NCBI GenBank assembly: GCA_965153455.1
Contig: OZ234501.1
Span: 3,720,001-3,784,000, forward strand
Length of the DNA: 64,000 nt
Reading direction: 5' to 3'
Source of the DNA: Sphagnum compactum
Lineage: Eukaryota > Bryophyta > Sphagnopsida > Sphagnales
Below the pieces are notes generated by a model. It was not told the DNA's origin. It searched no databases and was given only the letters and a program-made list of their open reading frames with translations. Shown piece by piece: positions 47,230-57,668 of this stretch; positions within the stretch are counted from its first letter, which is position 1; each line of letters starts with the position of its first letter. The position numbers and the translations under genes were made by a program.

Positions 47230-47930
47230 ATACCATTAATTTTTCAATTTAAAAACTTACATGATTCTCATGTAATTATCCAAGCTTGGAATACAACTTT
47301 TTTATGCCAACATTACGAAGACATCAATCATGATCATAACCTTCAAATGTCTCATATCTTATGTCTTATAGAAACAAGAATACATGATGCATCAACATAT
47401 GTGCACAAATTTATAAATTCATCAAAATATTCATATATTTCAATCCATGATGGTCATGGGTTAATGATGATGTATGACATACACATGCACTTAACCTTCA
47501 ATACAATAACTAATGATGGTTCATAATATATAACAGCAACTTTTAATACTAATACATGAAAAAAATATATATTGTATGTATGTATAGAGCTCATTCATGT
47601 TTAATTTCTACATTCCTAAACAATCTTCAAACTATAATTCAAGGATCTCCTGAACATTATCCAATCATCATTATGAGAGAATTTAATGTTGACATTGTAA
47701 AAGACAATAACCAACCAAAAAATAAACAAGATTTATTATTTCATGAATAAATTCCAATTAAAATCATAATTTAATGAAAGCACCACAAAAGCTGGATCTC
47801 AATTAAACCATATATGGGCAAATGTCCTTTGAAATGAATGCAAATTTGGTGTAACAAAAGCATATTGGTCAGATTTTCACAAACTAATTTATATTGCATT
47901 CAAATTACTGAACACACTTCCAATGTATAA
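47230..47930 (+). pseudogene. Endonuclease (EEP-type) domain of the Helentron
   Basis: The frame ending the helicase continues into SHVIIQAWNTTFL, SHILCLIETRIHDA (the ..L.L.ET motif of the endonuclease/exonuclease/phosphatase fold, residue E conserved) and YSYISIHDGHGL. After a stop it resumes with VCMYRAHS, IIIMREFNVDI (where GDFN is normal, so the catalytic aspartate is replaced by glutamate). Then come TTKAGSQLNHIWANV (47776-47820) and YWSDFHKLIYIAFKL, the terminal D-H pair. The order matches Helentron C-terminal endonucleases. It is inactive through stops and active-site change. Confidence 0.65.
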
Positions 47931-48960
47931 CAAAAAACCATTACTGTCTTCATTTATTTAAAATGTAGCATTTGTGAAAATATGTATGTAAATGATACAT
48001 TTTCCACCTAATTAATTACTCCCAAAATGTTGGAACTTTATGGCTTGAATTTGCATTTTTACATTTGTTTTCATGGACCATGTGCAAAAGAAATTTATAA
48101 ATATCAATATCAAGACAATTTTTTTTGAATGATTGTTGAATCCACTTGTACACCCATCAAACATCATAACACACCTTTCATGGAAAACCTAAACCCAAAT
48201 GCGACAAAAACAAATATAAGAAACGCCAAATTCTCAAACTTCAAAATAAAAATGAGACCAAAAATAAAAATCTTTCCATGTAAATTACATCCATTCAATA
48301 TTGATGTTTGTTTCAAACATCGTAATACCTCATGTACATTCCTAAAAATTGTCTACATTATCCAAGTTTTTCAAACTTGGATTTTTTTAAACAATATAAT
48401 TAATCACTTTATATTCATTTGTATGGTTAAAAGGAAGACAATGAAAATATGGTTTCAATTTCTAAACATGTAGAATGAATTCTAAGATGGTTAGAAAACT
48501 CTTTTTTTAGTACAAATGTGAAAAAAATAATAATGATCTTTCATAAAGCCAACAAACTTTCATTCAATATAACTTGAGTTCATAGTAGAACATTAAATGT
48601 AATACCTTATTTTCAGGACAGAGCCTCTCGTGGCAGAGCCGCTTGTTTTCATTGTAAGAAGCAAGAACCAGAGGATCAAGAGTGTGAAAGAACCAGGTTT
48701 TACAACCTCACAAACAGAGGTTGAAAATAACAAGCTGGACATGAGGTTCCACCAAATTAAAAGAAATAGCTGGATTAGAGAGGAGGGGAGGTTCTCTTCA
48801 AAAGTGTGAAGAGTAAAGACCTCCTCTAATTTCTCTAGTGTATCTAGAGAGCGCCTTATAGAGTATAAAATCTTGCTGGGCTTTTTGAAAACAGAGAGTT
48901 CCCCTCCTGCAGGCATCCATTTTTATAAAGCCTGGTGTCATTATTTTTAAAAAAAATTCC
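47931..48960. other. No gene recognised
   Basis: AT-rich DNA past the endonuclease relic, to about 48540, might include the Helentron 3' terminus. 48600-48950 is less AT-rich and holds minus-strand open frames of up to 107 codons with no motif I recognise. It could be an LTR fragment. Confidence 0.35.
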
Positions 48961-48964
48961 TGTT

Positions 48965-49190
48965 TTTTTTTTGGCCTATACAAAGGATTTTCAATGGAAA
49001 AAATGGCCCAAATTTGTCAGATTTCAAATAAAAAGAGTTTCCAAATCACCAGATTTTTATGATAAGTTCCAGTAGGTAGCCAAATAATATAGAAGGATTC
49101 TGGTTTTTTTCTACTTTCATATCCAGTCTGTAGCCAAATCTGGCTAAATCATTTATGGATGATCACCACTTCAGCTACATCACAAAATTG
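48965..49190 (+). repeat. Dispersed repeat, copy B
   Basis: Direct-orientation match to 30395-30610, with CAAAGGATTTTCA, ATATAGAAGGATTCTG, TTTTTTTCTACTTTCATAT, CTGGCTAAATCATTT and GATCACCACT..CTACATCACAAAAT. It lies about 420 bp upstream of the histone H2A start codon. Confidence 0.75.
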
Positions 49191-49610
49191 AAAAGAAAAA
49201 ACCCTGTCTGGTACCCAATGGGTATCACAGGAACAAACCAAAACAAAAATGCAGGTCGCTCTTTACACTTGGTAAAGCACGTGGGTGACGGTATTACCGA
49301 AATTGGGCAGTGCTCAGCTGCCACCTCACGTGGGCCCTTACTTTCGTAATGCCCTCACCATTCTGCTTTACCTTACACTAAAACCAGATAACAGTGTTTA
49401 CAACTTACAACCCAATTGTGCCCAATGTGATGTGAATCAGGTTTTTCCACAGCTGGTATGAAATGGTTTCTGCAACAAATAACTGCCTCTAGGGAACTGA
49501 TCCTCTCCCTCACACAAGGGTTGCCATATACACTCCACTCCTGGGAAAACCAACCCAATTGTTGGCATCTTGTGCAAAAGCTACAATATCAACAAAGAGA
49601 GGTGAATGCA

Positions 49611-50843
49611 ATGGCCAGAGGAGCGACAAGGAGGAAAGGAGTGTCCAAATCTGAAAGGGCAGGCTTACAGTTTCCAGTGAGCAGGTTGGCCCGGTATCTA
49701 AAGAAGGGAAAGTATGCGGCAAGAGTTGGGGCAGGTGCCCCTGTGTACATGGCTGCTGTTCTTGAGTATCTTGCAGCTGAGGTTATTTACCTTCTTTACA
49801 GTGGCTTCAAACCCCATTTTCAAAATTGCTCCCTGGTTGATGATTTTTTCAACATCAAATCACTGCTGAAAGGCTTTCATCATCCTGAAATGATTCTTTT
49901 TGTGCTATTATTATTGTGCAGCAGTCAAAGGTAATGCACAATGTGTGGATATTGCAATTCAAATTTAAAGGTCAATGGCAATGTCCATCCCCTTTGCCAG
50001 TAAAGGCCTTTGTGATGTTATCATACATGTATGGAATGTACCAATACTCTACCGCTGTGATAGGGCACATCCATGAGATCTCTTATCATATGCCTGAAGG
50101 TGTTAGGGCCCATGCACCCTAACACCTTTCTGGCTCTATCATTAAATCATATTGGTGAGCAGAAGATGATCACTTTTGGGAGATCGATCGATCTTTGGCA
50201 GCCTATAACTACTATTATATTGGAAGGAAAAATTAGTTTGCATGGGTTTGGAATTGATCTTCTTGTAGTGAAACCAACCCAGATTTCATTTTTGTAATCG
50301 CTTCTATTCAATGCTGCTACATCTGTAGGCTAGACAAAAACCAACTGACATAAACATTCAAGCCATGATTTGCCTTAATAATACATATATAGATTGGGAA
50401 ATCCTTGAGCAACCTTGGAACACCCCCCCCCCTCCCCCAAATTTTTTTTATAAAAAATGGATGATTTTGTGTTCAGAAGAGTTTAATGCAGCCTTTAGAT
50501 GTTGATTTCTTCCACTATGAATTGGAATCATGAGTGTTGTTGAAACCAGGTGCTGGAGCTGGCTGGAAATGCTTCACAGGACAATAAGAAGACAAGAATC
50601 ATACCACGCCATATTCAACTGGCAGTGAGAAATGATGAGGAGCTAGGCAAGTTGCTGGCAGGTGTGACCATTGCACATGGAGGAGTGCTCCCAAACATTC
50701 ACAGTGTCCTCTTGTCCAGCAAAACAGCTCCAACTGCAGCAACTAAGAAGCCAGATAAAAGTGGATCATGGGCACAGAGTCCACCTGCTAGCTGCAAGAA
50801 ACCCTTGAAAAAGGTTCATGGCTACCGCTACTATCACTACTAG
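49611..50843 (+). CDS. Histone H2A, divergent variant
   Basis: Two exons, 49611-49781 and 50550-50843, joined by a 768-bp phase-0 GT..AG intron after LEYLAAE, give 154 aa. The histone fold is complete: [72 protein letters not shown] and [18 protein letters not shown]. Acidic-patch residues in EYLAAEVLEL and RNDEEL are retained. Differences from conserved H2A include VSR for VGR and ASQD for AARD. The tail is long and basic ([12 protein letters not shown]). It lacks the SQ-E-(F/Y) phosphorylation end of H2A.X and a clean SPKK motif of H2A.W, although [17 protein letters not shown] resembles H2A.W. It packages DNA with H2B in nucleosomes; the exact class is uncertain. Confidence 0.9.
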
Positions 50844-53435
50844 TCCTGAATAAAATGTCTCACAGACAATTCACCACTTGATCAACAAGTAAGTTTCAGA
50901 GTTAGATAAATTCTCTTTGTAGTATTGACCTCGACCATTTTGACTCCTGCTCCCTGAGATAGACAAAAAAGTATAGTATAATAATCTTCACGACAGCAGA
51001 AATGGGTACCATTTTTGCATTATCAATCCATCACATTCATGAACCGCAGGGCACATGGGGCTGTTGTTCCCTCTACAACATTTAAAGCAAGTTTGCTGAA
51101 TGATTTGCAACTCCCATGACAAATCTGCTTTCCCATCTATCTGCCAACAGAAGAAAAGAATGGAAAATCTGACAAAGCATTAGTAAAGGGAAAGTTGGGA
51201 AGTCAATCTCTCCATCCATGCATGTTCCAGTTGCAATATATGCACTCTTCTTGCCCAAACTATTGAAATGGAAATAGAGAGGTTTGCAACATGTCATAGA
51301 GACATGAGGAAACAGACATTTTGCCCCCCAACCCTGAAAACAAGGAGAAAAATTCTTGATCTCATAACAACCCATGTATGTAACCTCTGCAGCACTAGTG
51401 CAAAATCTCAGTGCCCATAACCACTCAGTTGATGTTGTCAACCAGCACACATAAACCTTGATGAATTTCACAGTGTGTCTGTTTATCTATGCAGCACCGA
51501 TGCTGAGTCAACTGCTGATCTGAAGCATATTTGCTGCTGGAATCAAGTGTCACAGAAAGAATGCAAATGGTGAGGAGGCTTTGTTTGTAACTTGTTACAT
51601 GGTTCATAGCTTTAGGAGACAAGAATGTTGATGTCAAATGCAAGTTCAAATACTGAAGGGGTGCCAGTATTTGTATATTTTATGAAACACCTGATGGAAA
51701 AGGGTAGTTTATGGTATGCTATGAAATAATGGGATATTGAAGCATTATTCTATTAAAATTGAGAATATTTTAAATATATTTAAGATATATTCTCATATGA
51801 ATTATAGACTCCCTATTTAAATCTTAGTAAATTATTATTTTTAATTTTTAATGAATTAGTTGCACTTTTTTTTTTTGCACAGTTTGGAAAAAAAAAGGAA
51901 GTGACCTCCCTAAGGGTAGATGCATCTATATGCTGTGAATCTTTCTAAAGAAGAATATGACAATGAGCAAATTTTGGGTCATTGAATTTCATTGAGTTCA
52001 ATTTCCGGGTCTCTCTGTTATTCCATATGCCCACACCCCTCCCCTCACCCCTCCCTTTTTACATTCCGATCTGTTTTGATTTACACCACTGCCCTGGTGT
52101 AAATGTTTATCTTAAGATTCTGTTACAGAATTGATGAAACATATATAATTGGTGCAATCAGCTTCAAGCATCAATGTTTGAGTGTCAGAAATGAAATCAT
52201 TATTGCCTCAACAACATGTCAATCTCAAGAGAATTTCCCAATTTTATTGTGGAGACTCAGAACAACAATAGGGCACATGTACACAGGCATCGGATTGTGT
52301 ACATTCTTAGAAATCATATATATGAAGGTGATCTTAGTTGTAGAAGATCACCAAAACCCAAGGATGACCAACAATTCATAAATATGCCAACCAAGGTGAG
52401 GACTGAAGATTCCAATACCTACTTCCCATCAACCCTTGTCGATGAGGGTGCGATCCATTGTAGTTATGTGATGGGAAAGGAAGAAGTTTTGACACAAAGT
52501 TTCTCCAAATGAGAATAACAAAGGTGCCCCCTAGCATCAAGAGGATTCTTTCACACTGAAAATCATGCACTGAATCAGAAACAAGCATTTGGATACAGTT
52601 GGTTGAGAATTTTGCAACTTGCTACAAACACTTAACTAGTCCCAAACTGCCAAATATTGCAATCCACTAGCCTCTTTTACAAAAAAAAGGATTGAGTTTG
52701 TAGATCTCCTTTGGATCACAATTAGATTACAGATGAGGCACTAGAGACATTTTTGTTCACAATGCATGTAAAACTCATCAGATGGACTAGAGTTATTCGC
52801 AAAGTCACCTTGTCTTCACCCCCTATCCCCTGTTTCAGTGGTATCTGCAGAGTAATGAAATTTTATTAAATCTCAGTCTGAAAAGCTGAAACTCAGCATT
52901 TAATGCACAAGGTTCGAGACTAAGTATAGTAGTTGTACAGGTAGGAGCAGTCGAAATATATGTAACAGCAGTGGACGGGCTCAGCCGAAAGGAAAGACAG
53001 AACAAAACTCAGTTTGCCACCAGAATTGGTGGAAAAACTAGTTCCGGTCCTAGTTGTTTCGTTTGTTAAAATTTTCATTCGTAGTTACAAGTTTGATGCC
53101 CTATTATGCCAAAACTCACCCCTAATCACATGACTTTATGGATGACTCTAATATAGAATTCCCCCTTGGGCTTGGAACCATATGATTGTTCATACGAAAC
53201 TGCAAAAGTGAAAGAGCTTAGGACCATGATATAAGTCTTTTCTTCAAGAAACTTGGAGATCATTGCAGCAAGAAAAAGAAATCTCTAGGAAATCTCATAT
53301 CACTTTTCAGGTCACCCTGAATTTTGTGGATCTGCCAAGTTGTGGTATAGCTACAAAATCTGCAAATATGGAATACCAAATGCTCACTTATTTTGACTAG
53401 TTTACTTTTTCAGATGTACTATTTCCTCAAGTTGT
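50844..53435. other. H2A 3' flank and anonymous DNA
   Basis: Just past the stop is AATAAAATG (50849-50857), a plausible polyadenylation signal. Open frames at 51082-51471 (minus) and 52103-52512 (plus) have no recognisable motif. No clear repeat or mobile element was seen. Confidence 0.4.
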
Positions 53436-53439
53436 CATT

Positions 53440-54615
53440 TCCTATTTGTCAAAGTACACTTTGCCAAAATCCTCAACTCCACATTGCCTGTAGTATGTTG
53501 CCAAGTCCACATCAACCCATTCCCAACTCCATATTGCCAAATCCTCAACTCCACATTGTCAAATTGTCAACTCCACATTGCAAGCTATACATTGCCAACT
53601 TGCCAAATTGACTTCATTTTATGGGCTGCCCCCATTTTTCACATTTACCCCTAAATATTTTAATATTTTGCCTGATGCTTAAAATTCATTCCTTGGGTGC
53701 CCAAACAAGATTTTTTGGGATCTTTTTTCTACCCACCTACCTAGTGCATCAACATCCTACCCACAAGGCTACCTACCCACCTAGGTTGCCTACTCACCAA
53801 TCTACCACCTACGTACCTAATACCTACCATCCACAGTGAGAGGCTTTGTACCTACCTACCCCCTTAGTTATTTAGGCCCACATTGACAATTTCCACGTTT
53901 ACAAGTACACATTGTTAAGTTTCCAAGTTGTCAAGTGCACGTGGCCAAGTTTTTAAGTTGACAACTTCCCATTTCCAAATTTTCAAGTTTACATGCGCAC
54001 GTTGAAGTTCACACATGCACATTGCCAACTTTCCAAGTTTGCAATATTTACATGTGCACATTGCCAAGTTTGTAGGTGCACATTGTCAAGTTCGCACTTG
54101 CACATTGCCAAGTTTCCAACTTTGCAAGATGACAAGTGCACATTGCCAATTCTTCAAGTTTACAAGTGCACATTGACAAATCTACAAGTTTACATGTGCA
54201 CATTGCCAAAATTACATGTGCACATTACCAAATGCACAAGTTTACAAGTGCACATTGAGAAATTTACAAGTTTACATGTGCACATTGCCAAGTTCACAAG
54301 TACACATTGACAAGTTTACAAGTGCACATTGCCAAGCTTACGTGCGCACATTCCCAAGATTTCAAGCACACATTTTCAAAATTACATGTGCACATTGCCA
54401 AGTTCACAAGTGCACATTGGCAAGCGCACAAGTTTAATAGTTTGCAAGTTGCCAAGTTCACAAGTACACATTGCCCAATTTGTAAGTTTACAAGTTTACA
54501 TGATCCACACATTAACAAGTTTCCAAGTTTTTCAAGTTTGCAAGTTTACAAATTTACATTGCCAAGTTTTTCAATTATGCGAGTGCACATTGCTAAGTTG
54601 TCTAAGTTTGCAAAT
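53440..54615 (+). repeat. Minisatellite of CACATTGCCAAGTTTACAAG units
   Basis: The plus strand repeats CACATTGCCAA, AAGTTTACAAG and GTGCACATTG in varying order, with a basic unit of about 20-24 bp and several dozen copies. It begins sparsely near 53440 and is dense from 53880 to 54600. CCTACC(C/T)A motifs interrupt at 53720-53860. Long open frames here (for example 54307-54657) encode only repeated HIAKFT-like phrases and are not genes. Confidence 0.88.
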
Positions 54616-54644
54616 GTGCCTTCCAATTTTTTTTTCCTTTTTTT

Positions 54645-55350
54645 TAAGGTGACCTAGGCTAACCTAGGCCACCTAGTGATTTAGCTTCCTTAAATTATTT
54701 AGGCTAATCTAGGCCTCCTTAGTCTACACTTGGCTCAAATAGGCTAAACTAGGCTAGAATTGACTAGTTGTCCTAAACTTGGTTAAACTAGCATACTTAG
54801 GTTAACCTAGGCTACTTAATGCTAAACTAGATTAAACTTGGCAATGTTATGTTACTTAGACAAAACTTGGTTAAATTAAGTTATTTGGGTTAAACTTGGC
54901 TACTTATGGTAGACTAAGTTAAACAAGGCTGTTTTGGTTGAACTTGGCCAACTAAGTTAAATTTGCCTACATTTGTTAAATATAAGCTAAACTAGGTCAA
55001 ATTAAGCTAAACTAGGTTAAATTAGGTTAAACCAAGTTAGGGTAGGCTAAACTTTCTTAATATAATCTAAATTGAACTACTTTAGCTAAATTATGTTTAA
55101 ACTAGGCTACTTAAACTAAACTTGGCTAAACTAAGTTTCATGAAATAAACTAGGCTAAATTAGGTTAAATTATGTGAAACTAAAATAAACCATGGTAAGT
55201 TAAACTAACTTGGGTAATTTGGGCTAAACTCGACTAAAGTAAATCAAATTAGGCTTAAATTATGCTATGTAGACTAAATTTGAGTAAATTGTCTAAAGTA
55301 ATCTACTTAGGTTAAACTTGTCTAAATTAAACTACATAGGTTCAACTTGG
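54645..55350 (+). repeat. (TAAACTAGGC)n-like degenerate array
   Basis: Short units of 10-12 bp around TTAAACTAGGCTA/TTAAACTTGGCTA fill about 700 bp. TAAA and CTAGG recur throughout, with CCTAGGC at the left edge. The unit differs completely from the adjacent CACATTGCCAA minisatellite. Confidence 0.8.
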
Positions 55351-55362
55351 CAATACTAGGCA

Positions 55363-56114
55363 GGTCCATTCATGATAGGGGTACCAAAAAAGAGAAAAAG
55401 GACTCCAAGACTTTCTTAAAGCTACTTTCTACAAATAACATTTACATGAAACAAATTTTAATGAGAAAAATTGAATGGTCGAATATAAAATAATTCATGT
55501 GGTGGTGATGATTTTTCACATGCACACATAATTGTGCATTTTGGTTTGCAAGTAGAAACACAAAAAATGCAAAAATGGGCTTTTAAAATCAATTAAACAT
55601 GTTTTTTCACATTATTATATCCTACACATGTGACATGCATCTAAAGGTAGATATTTGAACATAATGGATATAAAAAATTATCCAAATTATTTAATAAAGG
55701 AATCATTTCCCTTGTAGCCCTTTGTTTCAATTTTTAAGACTTTGAAATTTTCATGTGATTTTTTTTTCATGAAATTGACATAATGAACATGTAGTTGCAT
55801 AAGGGGAAACATGTTTTTCTTATATAAAAAGTTTGAAATCAATTGCATCATTTTATGCATTCCTTTGCATTCCTTTAACAAAAAGTTGTAATATGGACAC
55901 TTGACCATAAATCAGTCAAAGGATTCAAAAGGAATTTTATACAACATCCAATAATTGTTGGATTTTTTTGATAGCTTTTACAATACTCTAATTGTAGGAA
56001 CACAAAAATACACCATAGTTTTAATGTACTAGACACTACAAAAATCTAAAATTTCCCTTTAAAATCTTTTTCTAGGTAGGCACTCTTTTTTGGAATCCCA
56101 ACCATGAATGAACC
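55363..56114. mobile_element. Terminal-inverted-repeat element, about 750 bp
   Basis: The left end GGTCCATTCATGATAGGGGT with CCAAAAAAGAG and the reverse-complemented right end GGTTCATTCATGGTTGGGAT with CCAAAAAAGAG match over about 33 bp with few mismatches. The interior is AT-rich without transposase. No convincing target duplication was found; the size and structure suggest a non-autonomous DNA transposon. Confidence 0.6.
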
Positions 56115-56169
56115 CAAGCTAATTTAGTTAAAGTTTGATAAATTAATTTAAACACATAAGGATTTAAAA

Positions 56170-56484
56170 GGCATACCTCCAGAGTTGGCTCAACACAAAA
56201 TTGAGTTAGATATTTTAATCCCACTAGCACATCAAGCAAAGTACAGATTGAATGTCAACTATGTTGCAGTTATCAAATAGGATATTGATAAACTAGTAAC
56301 AACAAGATTCATTCAAGTAGTAGAGGAGGCTACATGGTTATCATTTATAGTGGTAGTAGCTAAGAAGGATGGAAAACTGAGAATTTGAAATTTCAAGTTG
56401 AATGAAGCAACCAAAAAAAATCCTCATCCTTTACCATTTTCTGATGAAGTAATGAACACTTTAACATGGTATGAAACCTATTCA
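56170..56484 (+). pseudogene. Ty3/Gypsy RT fragment
   Basis: One frame reads HQAKYRLNVNYVAVI, DIDKLVTTRFIQVVEEATWL, then VAKKDGKLRI, FKLNEATKKNPHPLPF and ETYS, the N-terminal third of a Gypsy RT. Stops occur after VIK and LRI. It ends abruptly where the Copia 5' LTR begins and does not resume beyond the Copia 3' LTR. Confidence 0.85.
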
Positions 56485-56971
56485 TGTTAGAAATACTATT
56501 TGTTTCTAATTCCCGATGTTGATGAATGTGTGAAACATTCATCAAAAGGATGAATAATATTCACATCCTTATAGTAGTTAGGTTAGGTTGAATAATGGTG
56601 GTTAGGGTTTGGAAGTGGAGGCTACTTAGGGCTTGGCGGCGGCTAGGGTTTGGGTTTGGCGGCGGCTAAGGTTAGGGTTTGGTGGCGGCTAGGGTTAGGC
56701 GGCGGCTAGGTTAGGGTTAAGTGGCGGCTACTTTAGGGTTAGGAGTTAGTATATAATGGAGTGGTTTTGAGTTGTCTTTCATTCTCTCCTTTCATGGTTT
56801 TTGAGTGCACATAGAACCTTCAAGCTTTGTTAGTTGTTGCAAGCCATAGTTTTGTGATTGTAGCATTTGAAGCATACAACCTTTGTAATCTTCTTGTTAG
56901 TTAATACAATTGTTCCATTTCATAAACCTTGAAGCTTTCATTTCTTGCTTGTTTTCAAGTTGTTTCCAATA
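56485..56971 (+). repeat. Copia 5' LTR (487 bp)
   Basis: Starts TGTTAGAAATACTATTTG and ends TTTCCAATA directly before the primer-binding site. It contains about five GGCGGCTAGGGTT-type minisatellite units (56630-56740) and a possible TATA box (GTATATAATGG, 56750-56760). The last bases are TA, not the usual CA. If CCA at 56968 were the true end, ATA would be a spacer. Confidence 0.88.
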
Positions 56972-56985
56972 GGTTATGGGCCCAC
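56972..56985 (+). promoter_or_regulatory. Primer-binding site for an internal tRNA-iMet fragment
   Basis: GGTTATGGGCCCAC, abutting the 5' LTR, is complementary over 14 bases to the conserved anticodon arm of eukaryotic initiator tRNA-Met (GTGGGCCCATAACC). It is not complementary to the tRNA 3' end, which would give TGGTATCAGAGC. Drosophila copia is primed by a 5' half of tRNA-iMet cut in the same arm. This element therefore appears to use half-tRNA priming. Confidence 0.75.
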
Positions 56986-57255
56986 ACCAAGCAAGAGAAA
57001 GGACATTGTGTTAGAACAAGAAGTAGTGAAAGGTTTTGAGCTTGTATTGCATAGAAAAAAGGAGAGAATCCTTTTGAGAGAAGATTTTTAGTTTGCAAAG
57101 TGAGTGGGAGTTCATTTCCAAGTGGTGGCATACAAGGAGCTTGCAACTTTTCCAAGTGAGTGGGAGGTGTGGAAGAGACTTCTTCGAAGTGTTGTAAGTT
57201 CTCAAGTGTGGAAGAGTGTTTTTCAAGTTTTAAGTTTCAAAGTTTTAAGTTCAAA

Positions 57256-57424
57256 GTTTGTGGAAGAGAGTTCTTCGAGTTGTTGAGAGTTTCAACATTG
57301 AAGTTTGAGAAAGTTTGTGGAAGAGAGTTCTTCGAGTTGTTGAGAGTTTCAACATTGAAGTTTGAGAAAGTTTGTGGAAGAGAGTTCTTCGAGTTGTTGA
57401 AAGGTTTAAGTTTCAAGTGTGTCA
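57256..57424 (+). repeat. 57-bp tandem repeat in the Copia leader
   Basis: Three copies start GTTTGTGGAAGAGAGTTCTT at 57256, 57313 and 57370 (exact 57-bp period); the third diverges after about 36 bp. The period is a multiple of three and one frame stays open, so each copy could encode VCGREFFELLRVSTLKFEK. There is no evidence it is translated. It sits between the primer-binding site and gag. Confidence 0.9.
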
Positions 57425-57668
57425 AAGAGAGTTCTTTGTCAATCCTACAAGTTTCAAGCCAAATTTCAAGTTTGTGCTAGAAAATTTTTCAAGTGTTTGA
57501 GGGTTTTTTGTAAGGGTTTTGTTTTGTGACATATAGCCATTGAGTGGGAGAGATTTCAAGTGAGGTCTTCAAACATTAGCAAGTTTTTCAACTTCAAATT
57601 CTCCCACTTGCACTTCATTTGAATACAAAAAACATAGAGTGTTTGTTTTAGCATTTGTGTTCAACAAA

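Larger units (their letters stand above)
42241..47930 (+). mobile_element. Decayed Helitron2/Helentron-type element
   Basis: One plus-strand sequence of relics carries, in order, an OTU-like cysteine protease, a DUF6570-like segment, an HUH Rep nickase, a PIF1-type helicase and an endonuclease/exonuclease/phosphatase (EEP) domain. Rep plus PIF1 helicase in that order is unique to Helitrons, which move by rolling-circle replication. A C-terminal endonuclease marks the Helentron/Helitron2 branch, best known from animals. Canonical plant Helitrons lack this endonuclease. All frames are broken by multiple stops and shifts. Element ends (5' terminus, 3' hairpin) were not identified, so the coordinates cover coding relics only. 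Confidence 0.8.

Noticed and set aside
48593-48983. 107-codon minus-strand ORF as a gene
   Set aside because: No family resemblance and low complexity; more likely non-coding or an LTR remnant, and too uncertain to annotate as a mobile element.
51082-52588. Several 70-129-codon ORFs downstream of H2A
   Set aside because: No recognisable motif, no splice or promoter context, and overlapping frames on both strands.
54307-54657. 100-116-codon ORFs in the 53.4-54.6 kb region
   Set aside because: They encode only translations of the minisatellite unit in overlapping frames.
57639-57668. Upstream start of the Copia gag-pol frame
   Set aside because: The frame opens with GTG, not ATG; the first ATG in frame is at 57669 and matches typical Copia gag N-termini.
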